From Streptomyces sp. NBC_00490 (GTDB taxonomy: Bacteria; Actinomycetota; Actinomycetes; Streptomycetales; Streptomycetaceae), in contig NZ_CP107869.1 of the NCBI RefSeq assembly GCF_036013645.1, positions 9,672,001 to 9,736,000 on the forward strand: DNA of 64,000 bases. The letters are read 5' to 3'. The position numbers and the translations under genes were made by a program. A model generated the notes under the pieces. It did no database searches, was not told the origin of the DNA, and was given only the letters and a program-made list of their open reading frames with translations. This document shows, piece after piece, positions 43,347-51,696 of this stretch. Numbering within the stretch: position 1 is the stretch's first letter; every line of letters starts with the position of its first letter.

Positions 43347-45491
43347 ATGACTGCTGACCTGCCCGCGCGCGTCCTCTTCGGCGCCGCCTACTACCACGAG
43401 TACCAGCCCTACGAGCGGCTCAAGGCCGACCTCGATCTCATGGCGGAGGCGAAGTTCACCGTCATCCGCGTCGGTGAGTCGGTGTGGTCCACCTGGGAAC
43501 CGGAGAACGGCCGGTTCGAACTGGACTGGCTGCGGCCCGTCCTCGACGGCGCCCACGAGCGCGGCATCTCCGTCGTCCTCGGCACTCCGACGTACGCGGT
43601 GCCGCCCTGGCTCGCCCGCCAGTACCCGGAGATCGCCGCTGAGGACGCCGCCGGGCGCCGCGCCGCGTGGGGCGGCCGCCAGGAGGTGGACTACACCCAC
43701 CCCGCGTTCCGCTTCCACGCGGAGCGGGTGATCCGCCGGATCGTCGCCCGGTACGCCTCGCACCCCGCCGTCATCGGCTTCCAGGTGGACAACGAGCCCG
43801 GCACGCGGATCGCGCACAACCACGGCGTCTTCCAGCGGTTCGTGGACGATCTGCGGCAGCGCTACGGCGATGTGGAGAACCTCAACCGCGAGTGGGGGCT
43901 GACCTACTGGTCGCACCGGCTGAGCACCTGGGCGGACCTGTGGAAGCCTGAGGGCAATGCCCAGCCCCAGTACGACCTGGCCTGGCAGGCGTTCGAGGCA
44001 CGGCAGACCACCGAGTTCATCACGTGGCAGGCCGACATCGTGCGCGAGTACGCGCGGCCCGGCCAGTTCGTCACCACGTGCCTCGCCTACGGCTCTCCCG
44101 GCCTGGAGGACGACGAGCTCACCGACAGCCTGGACGTCACCGCGGGCAATCCGTACTACGACATGCAGGACAGCCTCACCATGCCGGAGCCGCCGCGCGA
44201 GAAGCTGCCGGGGCAGTGGATGGCGTACGGGGCGTGGGCGCTGCACCACAGCGCCGACCGGATCTACTCCTCGCGCCAGGAGCCGTTCCTGATCACGGAG
44301 ACCAACGCCCAGGCCATCGGCGGCACTTCGGACAACCGTCCCGCCTTCGACGGGCAGTGGCGGCAGGCCGCGTGGGCGCTGGTCGCGCGCGGAGCCCGCA
44401 TGATCGAGTACTGGCACTGGCACACGCTGCACTTCGGCACGGAGACGTACTGGGGCGGAATCCTTCCGCACAGCGGACGGCCGGGGCGCGTCTACCGGGA
44501 ACTCGCCCGGCTGGGCGCCGAGTTCGAGCGTGCCGGAGACCTGGTCGCCGGGCTCACACCGGACGCGGACATCGCGATGGTGTACTCGGCGCCGAGCAAG
44601 TGGCTGATGCGCACGTATCCGCCGCTGGCGGACCCGGACGGCGGTCCGGACGCGCACGCGTACGAGGGGATCTTCGAACCGTTCTACCGGGGTGCGTTCG
44701 AGGCGGGACGGCAGGTACGCATCCTGCACACCCGCCAGTTGCACGACCCGAGCGGCGAACGCCCCGGCGTCACACCGGAGTTGGCGGCCCACCGGCACCC
44801 CGTGCTCATCGCACCGGGGCTGTACGTGGCCGACGACGGGACGCTCGACTGGCTCGGCGCCTACGCGGAGGCGGGCGGCCACCTCGTCCTCGGTCCCCGC
44901 ACCGGCTACGGCGACCATGAGGCACGGGCCCGCCACGAGGTGACACCGGCGCGACTGGTGCGGGCCGCGGGCGTCCGGTACGACGAGTTCAGCAACCTGC
45001 ACGCCGACCTGGCGCTGCGCACCGCACCGGACAGCCCGCTCCAGCTGCCGGACGACGCGGTGGCCACCCGTTGGGTGGAGGGCCTGGCCGTCGAGGACGC
45101 CGACGTGCTGGCCGAGTACGACCACCCGCACTTCGGGCGCTGGCCCGCCGTCACCACCCGCCGCCACGGCGCGGGCCGCGTCACGTGCGTGGGCACCGTG
45201 CCCGGCCGCAGTCTGGCCCGCGCACTCGCCGTGTGGCTCGCGCCCTCCTCGCGCAGCGGCTGGCAGGACCTGCCGGACTCGGTCACCGTCGCCACCGGCA
45301 CCCCGCCCGATGGCTGGCGCGTCCATGTCGTCCACAACTGGAACTGGCAGCCGGCCACCGCCCAGGCCCCGGTGGACCTGACCGACGCCCTGGACGGCAG
45401 CGTGCTCCCGGCCGGTACACCCGTGCGGCTCGGTGCCTGGGATGTCCGCGTCCTCGCCGCCGCACCGGGGTCTGCCGCGCAGGACCGGTGA
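43347..45491 (+). CDS. GH42 beta-galactosidase
   Basis: The 714-residue product has the GH42 three-domain layout: TIM barrel (about 1-400), a glutamine-amidotransferase-like domain (about 400-640) and a C-terminal beta domain. It begins VLFGAAYYHEYQPYERL, with acid/base E150 in QVDNEPG and nucleophile E318 in LITETNAQ. It lacks a signal peptide. It should remove beta-galactose from imported side-chain oligosaccharides. It is divergent from the GH1-GH31 operon and shares its operator type. Confidence 0.93.
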   Translation: MTADLPARVLFGAAYYHEYQPYERLKADLDLMAEAKFTVIRVGESVWSTWEPENGRFELDWLRPVLDGAHERGISVVLGTPTYAVPPWLARQYPEIAAEDAAGRRAAWGGRQEVDYTHPAFRFHAERVIRRIVARYASHPAVIGFQVDNEPGTRIAHNHGVFQRFVDDLRQRYGDVENLNREWGLTYWSHRLSTWADLWKPEGNAQPQYDLAWQAFEARQTTEFITWQADIVREYARPGQFVTTCLAYGSPGLEDDELTDSLDVTAGNPYYDMQDSLTMPEPPREKLPGQWMAYGAWALHHSADRIYSSRQEPFLITETNAQAIGGTSDNRPAFDGQWRQAAWALVARGARMIEYWHWHTLHFGTETYWGGILPHSGRPGRVYRELARLGAEFERAGDLVAGLTPDADIAMVYSAPSKWLMRTYPPLADPDGGPDAHAYEGIFEPFYRGAFEAGRQVRILHTRQLHDPSGERPGVTPELAAHRHPVLIAPGLYVADDGTLDWLGAYAEAGGHLVLGPRTGYGDHEARARHEVTPARLVRAAGVRYDEFSNLHADLALRTAPDSPLQLPDDAVATRWVEGLAVEDADVLAEYDHPHFGRWPAVTTRRHGAGRVTCVGTVPGRSLARALAVWLAPSSRSGWQDLPDSVTVATGTPPDGWRVHVVHNWNWQPATAQAPVDLTDALDGSVLPAGTPVRLGAWDVRVLAAAPGSAAQDR

Positions 45492-45519
45492 CACCGGCCC
45501 AGCGAGCGAATGAACCGAA

Positions 45520-47616
45520 CTACGGGAGGCCGGCCAGCACGCGGTCCGGCGTCAGGGGCAGTTCGCGGTACCGGACACCGGTGGCGTGGTGGACCGCGTT
45601 GCCGATGGCCGCGGCCGTGCCCACGATCCCGATCTCGCCGATGCCCTTGCTGCCCATCGGGTTGAGATGGGGGTCGTCCTCGTCGATCCAGTGGGCCTCG
45701 ACGGCGGGCACGTCGGCGTGGGCGGGTACGTGGTAGGCGGCCAGGTCCGCCTCGGTGAAATCACCGAACGCGGCGTCCATGGTGCTGCCCTCGGTCAGGG
45801 CCATGCCCAGGCCCATCGTCATTCCCCCGATGAACTGAGAGCGGGCGGTACGGGCGTTGAGTATCCGCCCCGCCGCGTACACGCCCAACAGGCGGCGGAC
45901 CCGGACCTCTCCGGTGACCGTGTCGACGCCGACCTCGGCGAAGTGGGCGCCGAAGGCGTGCCGGGAGTAGTCGCTGTCGGCGTCCGCGCTGCCTTGCGTG
46001 TCGGCGCTCGCGGTGAGACCCGGCTCGGGCAGGGGCCCCGTGTGTTCCGCGAGAGTCGCGCGCAGCCGTGTGCACGCCTGGTGGACCGCCCATCCCCAGG
46101 AGGCGGTGCCCGAGGAACCGCCGGCCAGTGAAGCTGACGGCAGGTCACTGTTCCCGATCTCGGTACGGACCGCCTCCAGTGGAACGCCGAGGGCGTCGGC
46201 GGCGACCTGCGCGAGGACCGTGCGGGCACCGGTGCCGATGTCGGTCGCGTTGACCCGTACGACGAAGCTGCCGTCCGGCCGCGCCTGAGCGGTCGCGGTG
46301 GAGGGCTGGATCAGCACGGGATACATCGCGGCCGCCACCCCCGATCCCAGCAGCAGGGGGCCCGCGGAACGGGTGCCCGGCCGCGGATCCCGGTGCGACC
46401 AGTCGAAGCGCCGGGCGCCCTCACGCAGACACTCGACGAGATGCCGGCTGCTGAACGGTTTGTCGCTGTCCGGTTCGGTGTCCGGCTCGTTCGCGATGCG
46501 CAGTTCGACGGGGTCCATCCCGAGTTCCACGGCGAGTTCGTCCATGGCCGACTCCAGGGCGTACATGCCCGGTGCCTCGCCGGGCGCGCGCATCCAGGAC
46601 GGGCTGGGAACGTCCAGCGGTACGACACGGTGGCCGGTCCGGCTGTTCGGCGCGGCGTACATGATGCGGGCGGGCACGGCTGCCTGTTCGACGAACTCCT
46701 TGATGCGGGATGTGTGGGTGGTGACCTCGTGCCGGAGCGAGGTGAGGGAGCCCTGTTCGGTGGCGCCGAGGCGGAGGCGGTGCAGGGTGGGCGCGCGATG
46801 GCCGACGAGGGCGGGCAGGAGGCGGCGGGGCAGGGCGACGGTGACAGGGCGACCGGTCTGCCGCGCCGCCATCGCGGCGAGCACCACGTGGGGGCGCGGG
46901 GTCCCCTTGGACCCGAAGCCGCCGCCGACGTGCTCGGACATGACGGTGACCCGGTCCTCGGGAAGCCGGAACAGCGCGGCGAGTGTGGCTCGTACGACCG
47001 TGGCGCCTTGGCTCGAGTCGTGTACGACGAGCCGGCCGTCGTCCCAGCGGGCGGTGGCCGCGTGCGGTTCCATGGGATGGTTGTGCAGGGGCGGCACCCG
47101 GTAGCCGGCGTCGACGCGGACCGCGGCGGACGCGAACGCGCCCTCGGGATCGCCCTGTTCCCGCTGGGCCGGGTAGCCGCCGTTGGCCTCGTCGGGGACG
47201 TACGCCCCCGGATGGTCCTCGGTGAGCGTTACGTCATGATCCCCCGCGGCGTACTCGACACGCACCGCCGCGGCACCCGACCGGGCCGCTTCCAGCGTCT
47301 CGGCGACGACCAGGGCGACCGGCCAACCGCGGTGCGGTACCCGGGAGTTCTGCAGTACGGCGAGGGTGGGGTCGTCGGGGTCGGTGAGCCGGGGAGCGTT
47401 CTCGTGGGTGAGCACGGTCAGGACCCCGGGGAGCCGCAGGGCCGCGCCGGCGTCGATCGCGCGGACCGAACCACTCGCGACGGCGGCGGCCACGGGCCAC
47501 GCGTGGACCCGGCCGGAGACGGTGTGTTCGGCGGCGTATCGGGCCACGCCGGTGACCTTGTCACGGCCCTCCCGCCGCTCGGCGGGCGCGCCCAGCGCGG
47601 TGTCGGTGTCGGCCAT
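45520..47616 (-). CDS. paoC: Molybdenum hydroxylase large subunit (PaoC/XdhA type)
   Basis: The 698-residue product is the molybdopterin-cytosine-dinucleotide-binding subunit of the xanthine dehydrogenase/aldehyde oxidoreductase family. It shows HVGGGFGSKG, the AMDELAVELGMDPVELRI region, and near the C-terminus GSKGIGEIG carrying the catalytic Glu. AGGAGGACTCC precedes the ATG. It is the last gene of the operon FeS-FAD-Mo. Substrates may be aromatic aldehydes or purines. No dedicated maturation chaperone gene is in the window. Confidence 0.92.
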   Translation of the reverse strand: MADTDTALGAPAERREGRDKVTGVARYAAEHTVSGRVHAWPVAAAVASGSVRAIDAGAALRLPGVLTVLTHENAPRLTDPDDPTLAVLQNSRVPHRGWPVALVVAETLEAARSGAAAVRVEYAAGDHDVTLTEDHPGAYVPDEANGGYPAQREQGDPEGAFASAAVRVDAGYRVPPLHNHPMEPHAATARWDDGRLVVHDSSQGATVVRATLAALFRLPEDRVTVMSEHVGGGFGSKGTPRPHVVLAAMAARQTGRPVTVALPRRLLPALVGHRAPTLHRLRLGATEQGSLTSLRHEVTTHTSRIKEFVEQAAVPARIMYAAPNSRTGHRVVPLDVPSPSWMRAPGEAPGMYALESAMDELAVELGMDPVELRIANEPDTEPDSDKPFSSRHLVECLREGARRFDWSHRDPRPGTRSAGPLLLGSGVAAAMYPVLIQPSTATAQARPDGSFVVRVNATDIGTGARTVLAQVAADALGVPLEAVRTEIGNSDLPSASLAGGSSGTASWGWAVHQACTRLRATLAEHTGPLPEPGLTASADTQGSADADSDYSRHAFGAHFAEVGVDTVTGEVRVRRLLGVYAAGRILNARTARSQFIGGMTMGLGMALTEGSTMDAAFGDFTEADLAAYHVPAHADVPAVEAHWIDEDDPHLNPMGSKGIGEIGIVGTAAAIGNAVHHATGVRYRELPLTPDRVLAGLP

Positions 47617-47652
47617 GGAGTCCTCCTGGGGCTGCCAGTGGCGAGTCGGCTG

Positions 47653-48645
47653 TCAGGTGTCGGTCGGCGGCGCCAGCCTGGTCAGGACGTCGAGGGCGAG
47701 ATTGCGGGCCAGACGCACTTTGTAGGCGTTGTCGCGCAGGGGCTGGGCGGCGGAGAGTTCGAGGTCCACGGCACGCTCGAAGGCGGCCGTCGTGGGCGCG
47801 GCGCCCAGCAGGGCCTCCTCCGCGCGCCGGGCGCGCCAGGGCCGGTGGGCCAGCGCGCCGAAAGCGATCCCGGCGTGCTGGACGACGCCGTCGCCGGTGT
47901 GCAGGACCACGGCGACGGAGGCGAGGGCGAAGGCGTACGAGGCACGGTCGCGGGCCTTGCGGTACAGGGACGGCAGCCCGGCCGCGGCGGCCGGCAGGAC
48001 GACCGCGGTGATGAGTTCGCCGGGGCGGATCTCGGTGTCACGCTCGGGGTGGTCGCCGGGCAGCCGATGGAACTCGGCGGCGGGGACGGAGCGTTCGCCG
48101 TCGGTCCCGTACAACTCGACGCGGGCGTCGAGGGCGGACAGGGCTACGGCCATGTCGGAGGGATGCGTGGCGACGCACTGCGGGGAATGGCCGAGCACCG
48201 CGTGGTCGCGATGGACGCCGTCCCGGGCGCCGCAGCCGCTGCCGGGCTCGCGCTTGTTGCAGGGTTTGGCGGTGTCCTGGAAATAGGGGCAGCGGGTGCG
48301 CTGGAGAAGGTTGCCGCCCGTGGTGGCGATGTTGCGCAGCTGCCCGGAGGCGCCTGCGAGCAGCGCCTGTGAGAGCACCGGGTAGCGGTCACGGACCAGA
48401 GGGTGGGCCGCGAGGTCGCTGTTGCGGACGGTGGCCCCGATCCGCAGCTCGCCGTCGGGCAGCGCCTCCACCGAGTCCAGGGGCAGCCGGCTGACGTCGA
48501 CGAGTGTGGTCGGCTCTTCCACGCCGAGCTTCATCAGATCGACGAGATTGGTGCCGCCGCCGAGATACCGCGCGCCGGGATGCGAGGCGTACGCGTCGGC
48601 CGCCTCCTCGGCGCTGCCCGCGCGGATGTATCCGAAGGGCTTCAC
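47653..48645 (-). CDS. paoB: Molybdenum hydroxylase FAD subunit with extra FeS cluster (PaoB type)
   Basis: The product is 330 residues from the GTG at 48645, overlapping the stop of the upstream gene (GTGA). FAD-binding motifs are YLGGGTNLVDLMKLG and IATTGGNLLQRTRC. An inserted cysteine-rich loop (TRCPYF, KPCNKREPGSGCGARDG, HSPQCVA) is typical of PaoB-like subunits that bind a [4Fe-4S] cluster. It transfers electrons from the [2Fe-2S] subunit to FAD. Confidence 0.92.
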   Translation of the reverse strand: MKPFGYIRAGSAEEAADAYASHPGARYLGGGTNLVDLMKLGVEEPTTLVDVSRLPLDSVEALPDGELRIGATVRNSDLAAHPLVRDRYPVLSQALLAGASGQLRNIATTGGNLLQRTRCPYFQDTAKPCNKREPGSGCGARDGVHRDHAVLGHSPQCVATHPSDMAVALSALDARVELYGTDGERSVPAAEFHRLPGDHPERDTEIRPGELITAVVLPAAAAGLPSLYRKARDRASYAFALASVAVVLHTGDGVVQHAGIAFGALAHRPWRARRAEEALLGAAPTTAAFERAVDLELSAAQPLRDNAYKVRLARNLALDVLTRLAPPTDT

Positions 48646-49202
48646 GAGATCACGTCCTGGACGGCTTCGACGATGTGCGGGTAGGCGCCACAACGGCAGA
48701 GGTTGCCGCTGAGCCGCTCACGGATCTCGTCCGCGCCCAGCGGCACGGGCTGCCCGGAGGGGACGGCGGGGTCGGTGACGTGGGAGGGATGGCCGGCCGC
48801 CGCCTCGGCGACCGCGCCCAGGGCGCTGCAGATCTGTCCCGGGGTGCAGTAGCCGCACTGAAAGGCGTCGCGGTCCAGGAAGGCGCGCTGGAGCGGATGG
48901 AGGTCCTCGCCGTCGCCCGAGAGTCCTTCGACGGTCGTGATGTCGCCGCCGTCCAGGGCGACGGCGGGCAGCAGGCAGCTGTTGGCCCGGCGGCCGTCGA
49001 CCAGGACCGTGCAGGCGCCGCACTGGCCGTGGTCACAGCCCTTTTTGGCGCCGATGAGGTCGAGGTCCTCACGCAGCACGTCCAGCAGGACGGAACGGTG
49101 ATCGACGGTGAGCGTGTGCGGCTTGCCATTCACCCGCAGCGTGACGTCCGAGTGGTGGCTGCCGGATGAGGCGGAGGTAGCGCGCGCGGCGTCGGAATCC
49201 AT
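48642..49202 (-). CDS. paoA: Molybdenum hydroxylase [2Fe-2S] subunit (PaoA type)
   Basis: The product is 186 residues from the ATG at 49202 (GGGAGG upstream). The N-terminal plant-type ferredoxin cluster has C56, C61, C64 and C76 in GCDHGQCGAC and ANSC. The C-terminal cluster has C116, C119, C169 and C171 in CGYC and LCRCGAY. There is no twin-arginine leader, unlike the periplasmic E. coli PaoA, so the complex is cytoplasmic. It is the first gene of the three-gene operon. Confidence 0.92.
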   Translation of the reverse strand: MDSDAARATSASSGSHHSDVTLRVNGKPHTLTVDHRSVLLDVLREDLDLIGAKKGCDHGQCGACTVLVDGRRANSCLLPAVALDGGDITTVEGLSGDGEDLHPLQRAFLDRDAFQCGYCTPGQICSALGAVAEAAAGHPSHVTDPAVPSGQPVPLGADEIRERLSGNLCRCGAYPHIVEAVQDVIS

Positions 49203-49261
49203 AGAGACCTCCCGTACGTAAGACCGTGGGGACACGGCGTTCGGAAAAGGGGGCACGAGAG

Positions 49262-49747
49262 CTACGGCAAGGTGTCGTCCTCGTCCGGAACACGGTGGAC
49301 GGCGGCCTCTTCCGCGGAGGCCGCGCCGCCGTCGATGCCGATGTCGTCGGCGATCATGTCCTTCTCGGCGTCCTCGCGCGCGCCTTCGTCCTCAGCCGCG
49401 AGGAGGCCCGTCCGGTCCGCACCCGCCTTCGCGTCCAGCGGATCCTCCTGCCCGCCCGGGAGGTCCCCTACGAGATCGTCCGCGCCGGGCTCCTCGAGCG
49501 CCGGATCCGTACGTTCCTCGGCCAGCCTCTGGTCCAGACTCTCGCCCTCGTGCTGCTCACGACCGGTGGTGCCCTGATGATCCACGGCGAGCGGACGCTC
49601 GGGGGGTGACCAGCCCTCGTCGTAGGGGTCGCTGCCCCGGTCACTGAGCGTGTCCTCCGGATCCAGGACGCCCTCGTCCTCACGGTCGTCGGTGCCCTGG
49701 GGCTGGTAGACCTCGTCACCCATGACGTCGTCGTTCTGGCTTCCCAT
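49262..49747 (-). CDS. DUF5709 protein
   Basis: The product is 161 residues from the ATG at 49747. It is very acidic and probably disordered, with the DUF5709 pattern DEVYQPQGTDDREDEGVLDP, DTLSDRGSDPYDEGWSPPER and a C-terminal DDIGIDGGAASAEEAAVH. Function is unknown and the family is common in Streptomyces. It ends 59 bases before the molybdenum hydroxylase operon and may be co-transcribed. Confidence 0.88.
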   Translation of the reverse strand: MGSQNDDVMGDEVYQPQGTDDREDEGVLDPEDTLSDRGSDPYDEGWSPPERPLAVDHQGTTGREQHEGESLDQRLAEERTDPALEEPGADDLVGDLPGGQEDPLDAKAGADRTGLLAAEDEGAREDAEKDMIADDIGIDGGAASAEEAAVHRVPDEDDTLP

Positions 49748-49856
49748 GGCGCACATACCTTCCGGATGGATCCAGGCTCTCGGCTCCGCGTATCCAGGCT
49801 GACCCCATCCACACCTTCCGGCACACCGGGGAGGTGTCCGGGGACTGGCAAGCGCC

Positions 49857-49890
49857 GGCCTGGCCGCCCGGGGGAGCGGGCGGCCAGGCC
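49857..49890 (-). terminator. Hairpin terminator after the GH5 gene
   Basis: The arms GGCCTGGCCGCCC (49857-49869) and GGGCGGCCAGGCC (49878-49890) form a perfect 13-bp stem with an 8-base loop. It begins 15 bases after the GH5 stop. Confidence 0.8.
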
Positions 49891-49905
49891 GGAAAAGGGG
49901 GCCGG

Positions 49906-51660
49906 TCAGGAGACCGTGCCGGTGACCGAGCTTCCGGACCTGGTGACGTGGTAGGTGACCTTGACACCGCTGTAGAAGTGGAAGACCAGCGTCGCCGGGT
50001 CCCCGTCACGGAGCGTCTTGAGGAACTCGGGGGTCAGGATGATCGTCCCGTTCGCGTAGTCGGGCGAGAACGCCTTGTTGAACTCCTGGTACGGAGTCCA
50101 GTCGGTCGGGCCCGCGTTCCCGCCGTCCGCGTACGTCGCGTGCATCGTCGCCAGGTCGTTGCCCCGGTACTGGGCGGGAACCGTGAACGATTCGGTGGTC
50201 CCGGTGGCGTCCGACAGCACCGGAACGTCGTTGGTGACGACGTCGATGCTCCAGGGCACCCCACGGGTGAACCGGGCCTGGAGCGTCGAGTTGACCCCGT
50301 ATGCGCGGTCGCCGACCAGGCGGGTCAGCGCCTTGGCGGTGAAGGTCAGCGTGGTGCCGGAGACGGTGTAGTCCCGTCCCGGGAGCAGCCGGGTCTCGCC
50401 CTGCCATACCCCACGGAAGGAGGTGCCGTTGAGGTTGAGGGTGAGCGACTGGGCGGTGACCCGACCGGACTTCGGCACGAAGACCTTGTCGAAGGAGGCC
50501 GTGCCCGAGCGGGTGGTCCAGCTCGACTTGATCGCGGCGAACAGGGCCGGGTCACGCCACTGGAGGGTGTCGCGGTTCAGGTACGAGAACGGGTCCCACA
50601 GCGCGGTGGTGATGCCGTACCTGCGCGCCCCGTAGCCCACGTGCTCGTAGTACTTCAGCGCCTCGCCGCGCTCGACGCGGGAGGGGTGGAAGTGATTGGG
50701 GTACTCGAGCAGACCGTACTCGCCGATGTAGAGCGGGACGCCCTTGGCGACGAAGGTGCGGTGCATGGCGGCGAAGGAGTCCTCCAGGTACTTCTGCGCG
50801 ACGTCGTCGTAGTGGGTGCCGCCCGCGACGTTCACGCTGAACGGGTACCAGCTGTAGAAGTGCACCTGCGCCACGAGCTGACGGTCGTTCAGCGAGGAGA
50901 TCGTCTTGAACAGGTCGTCCATGACGGCCTGTTCGCTACTGCCGAACTGCGTGGTCAGCGACAACATACGGTTGGCGTTCGCGCCACCCGAGGAGCGGAC
51001 GATCGAGTGGAAGGAGAGCTGGAGTTCGCTCAGGAACTCGGTCTTCTGCGCGGGCGTGGCGTTGTCGAACTGCGGCTCGTTGATGCCCTCGAACAGCAGG
51101 GAGCGCGGCTCGTTGCGGAACGCCGCGGCGATCTGCTTCCAGGTGGAGTTGAAGCGGGCGACCACGTTGTCGTGGTCCGTGGACATCTTCGAGACCCACA
51201 TCCACGAGTCGTGGTGGACGTTGAGCACGACGTACAGGCCGCTGTCCTGCGCCCAGTCTGCGAGCTGCTTGACGCGGGCCATGTACGTGGCGTCGATGGT
51301 GTACGGCGCGGTGGCGGACTGGTGATCGCTCCAGGTCACCGGGATGCGGACGCTGCGGAACCCATCCTTGGCGATCTTCTCGAACGTCGCTTTGCTGGTC
51401 TGCCCATTGCCCCAGGAATCCTCATTGGGTATGGCGTCCAGCGTGTTGCCCAGGTTCCAACTGGGCTGCATCTTCGCGACGGCGTCCATGGCGGAAGCCG
51501 GAACTCTGATCGCCGACGGCGACGCCTTGTCCGGGCCGTCGGGCGCGGCCAGCGCGGTGCCACCGGTCAGCCCCAACATGACGACCAGACTCAGCAGCAG
51601 AGCGGCCAGGCGGCCCGGGCCACGGCCGCGGCGGTGTGCGGGTTGCCGTATCGGCTTCAC
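49906..51660 (-). CDS. Secreted GH5 endoglucanase/xyloglucanase with X2 and CBM46 modules
   Basis: The product is 584 residues from the GTG at 51660 (AAAGGAACG upstream). The modules are a signal peptide (to about 39), a GH5 catalytic barrel (about 55-385; acid/base E195 in LFEGINEP, nucleophile E314 in YIGEYG), an X2/Ig-like module (about 388-465; SLTLNLNGTSFRGVW) and a CBM46 (about 466-584; DGGNAGPTDWTPYQEFNKAF). This order matches the Bacillus Cel5B-type GH5_4 enzymes that act on xyloglucan and beta-glucans. It is the second gene of the GH43-GH5 operon, 36 bases after GH43. Confidence 0.92.
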   Translation of the reverse strand: MKPIRQPAHRRGRGPGRLAALLLSLVVMLGLTGGTALAAPDGPDKASPSAIRVPASAMDAVAKMQPSWNLGNTLDAIPNEDSWGNGQTSKATFEKIAKDGFRSVRIPVTWSDHQSATAPYTIDATYMARVKQLADWAQDSGLYVVLNVHHDSWMWVSKMSTDHDNVVARFNSTWKQIAAAFRNEPRSLLFEGINEPQFDNATPAQKTEFLSELQLSFHSIVRSSGGANANRMLSLTTQFGSSEQAVMDDLFKTISSLNDRQLVAQVHFYSWYPFSVNVAGGTHYDDVAQKYLEDSFAAMHRTFVAKGVPLYIGEYGLLEYPNHFHPSRVERGEALKYYEHVGYGARRYGITTALWDPFSYLNRDTLQWRDPALFAAIKSSWTTRSGTASFDKVFVPKSGRVTAQSLTLNLNGTSFRGVWQGETRLLPGRDYTVSGTTLTFTAKALTRLVGDRAYGVNSTLQARFTRGVPWSIDVVTNDVPVLSDATGTTESFTVPAQYRGNDLATMHATYADGGNAGPTDWTPYQEFNKAFSPDYANGTIILTPEFLKTLRDGDPATLVFHFYSGVKVTYHVTRSGSSVTGTVS

Positions 51661-51696
51661 GCGTCGTTCCTTTCGGTCGGTGTCTGTGCGGTCGGT

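Noticed and set aside
43260..45494. 744-codon reverse frame opposite the GH42 gene
   Set aside because: Antisense shadow; GH42 on the forward strand has start, operator and active-site residues.
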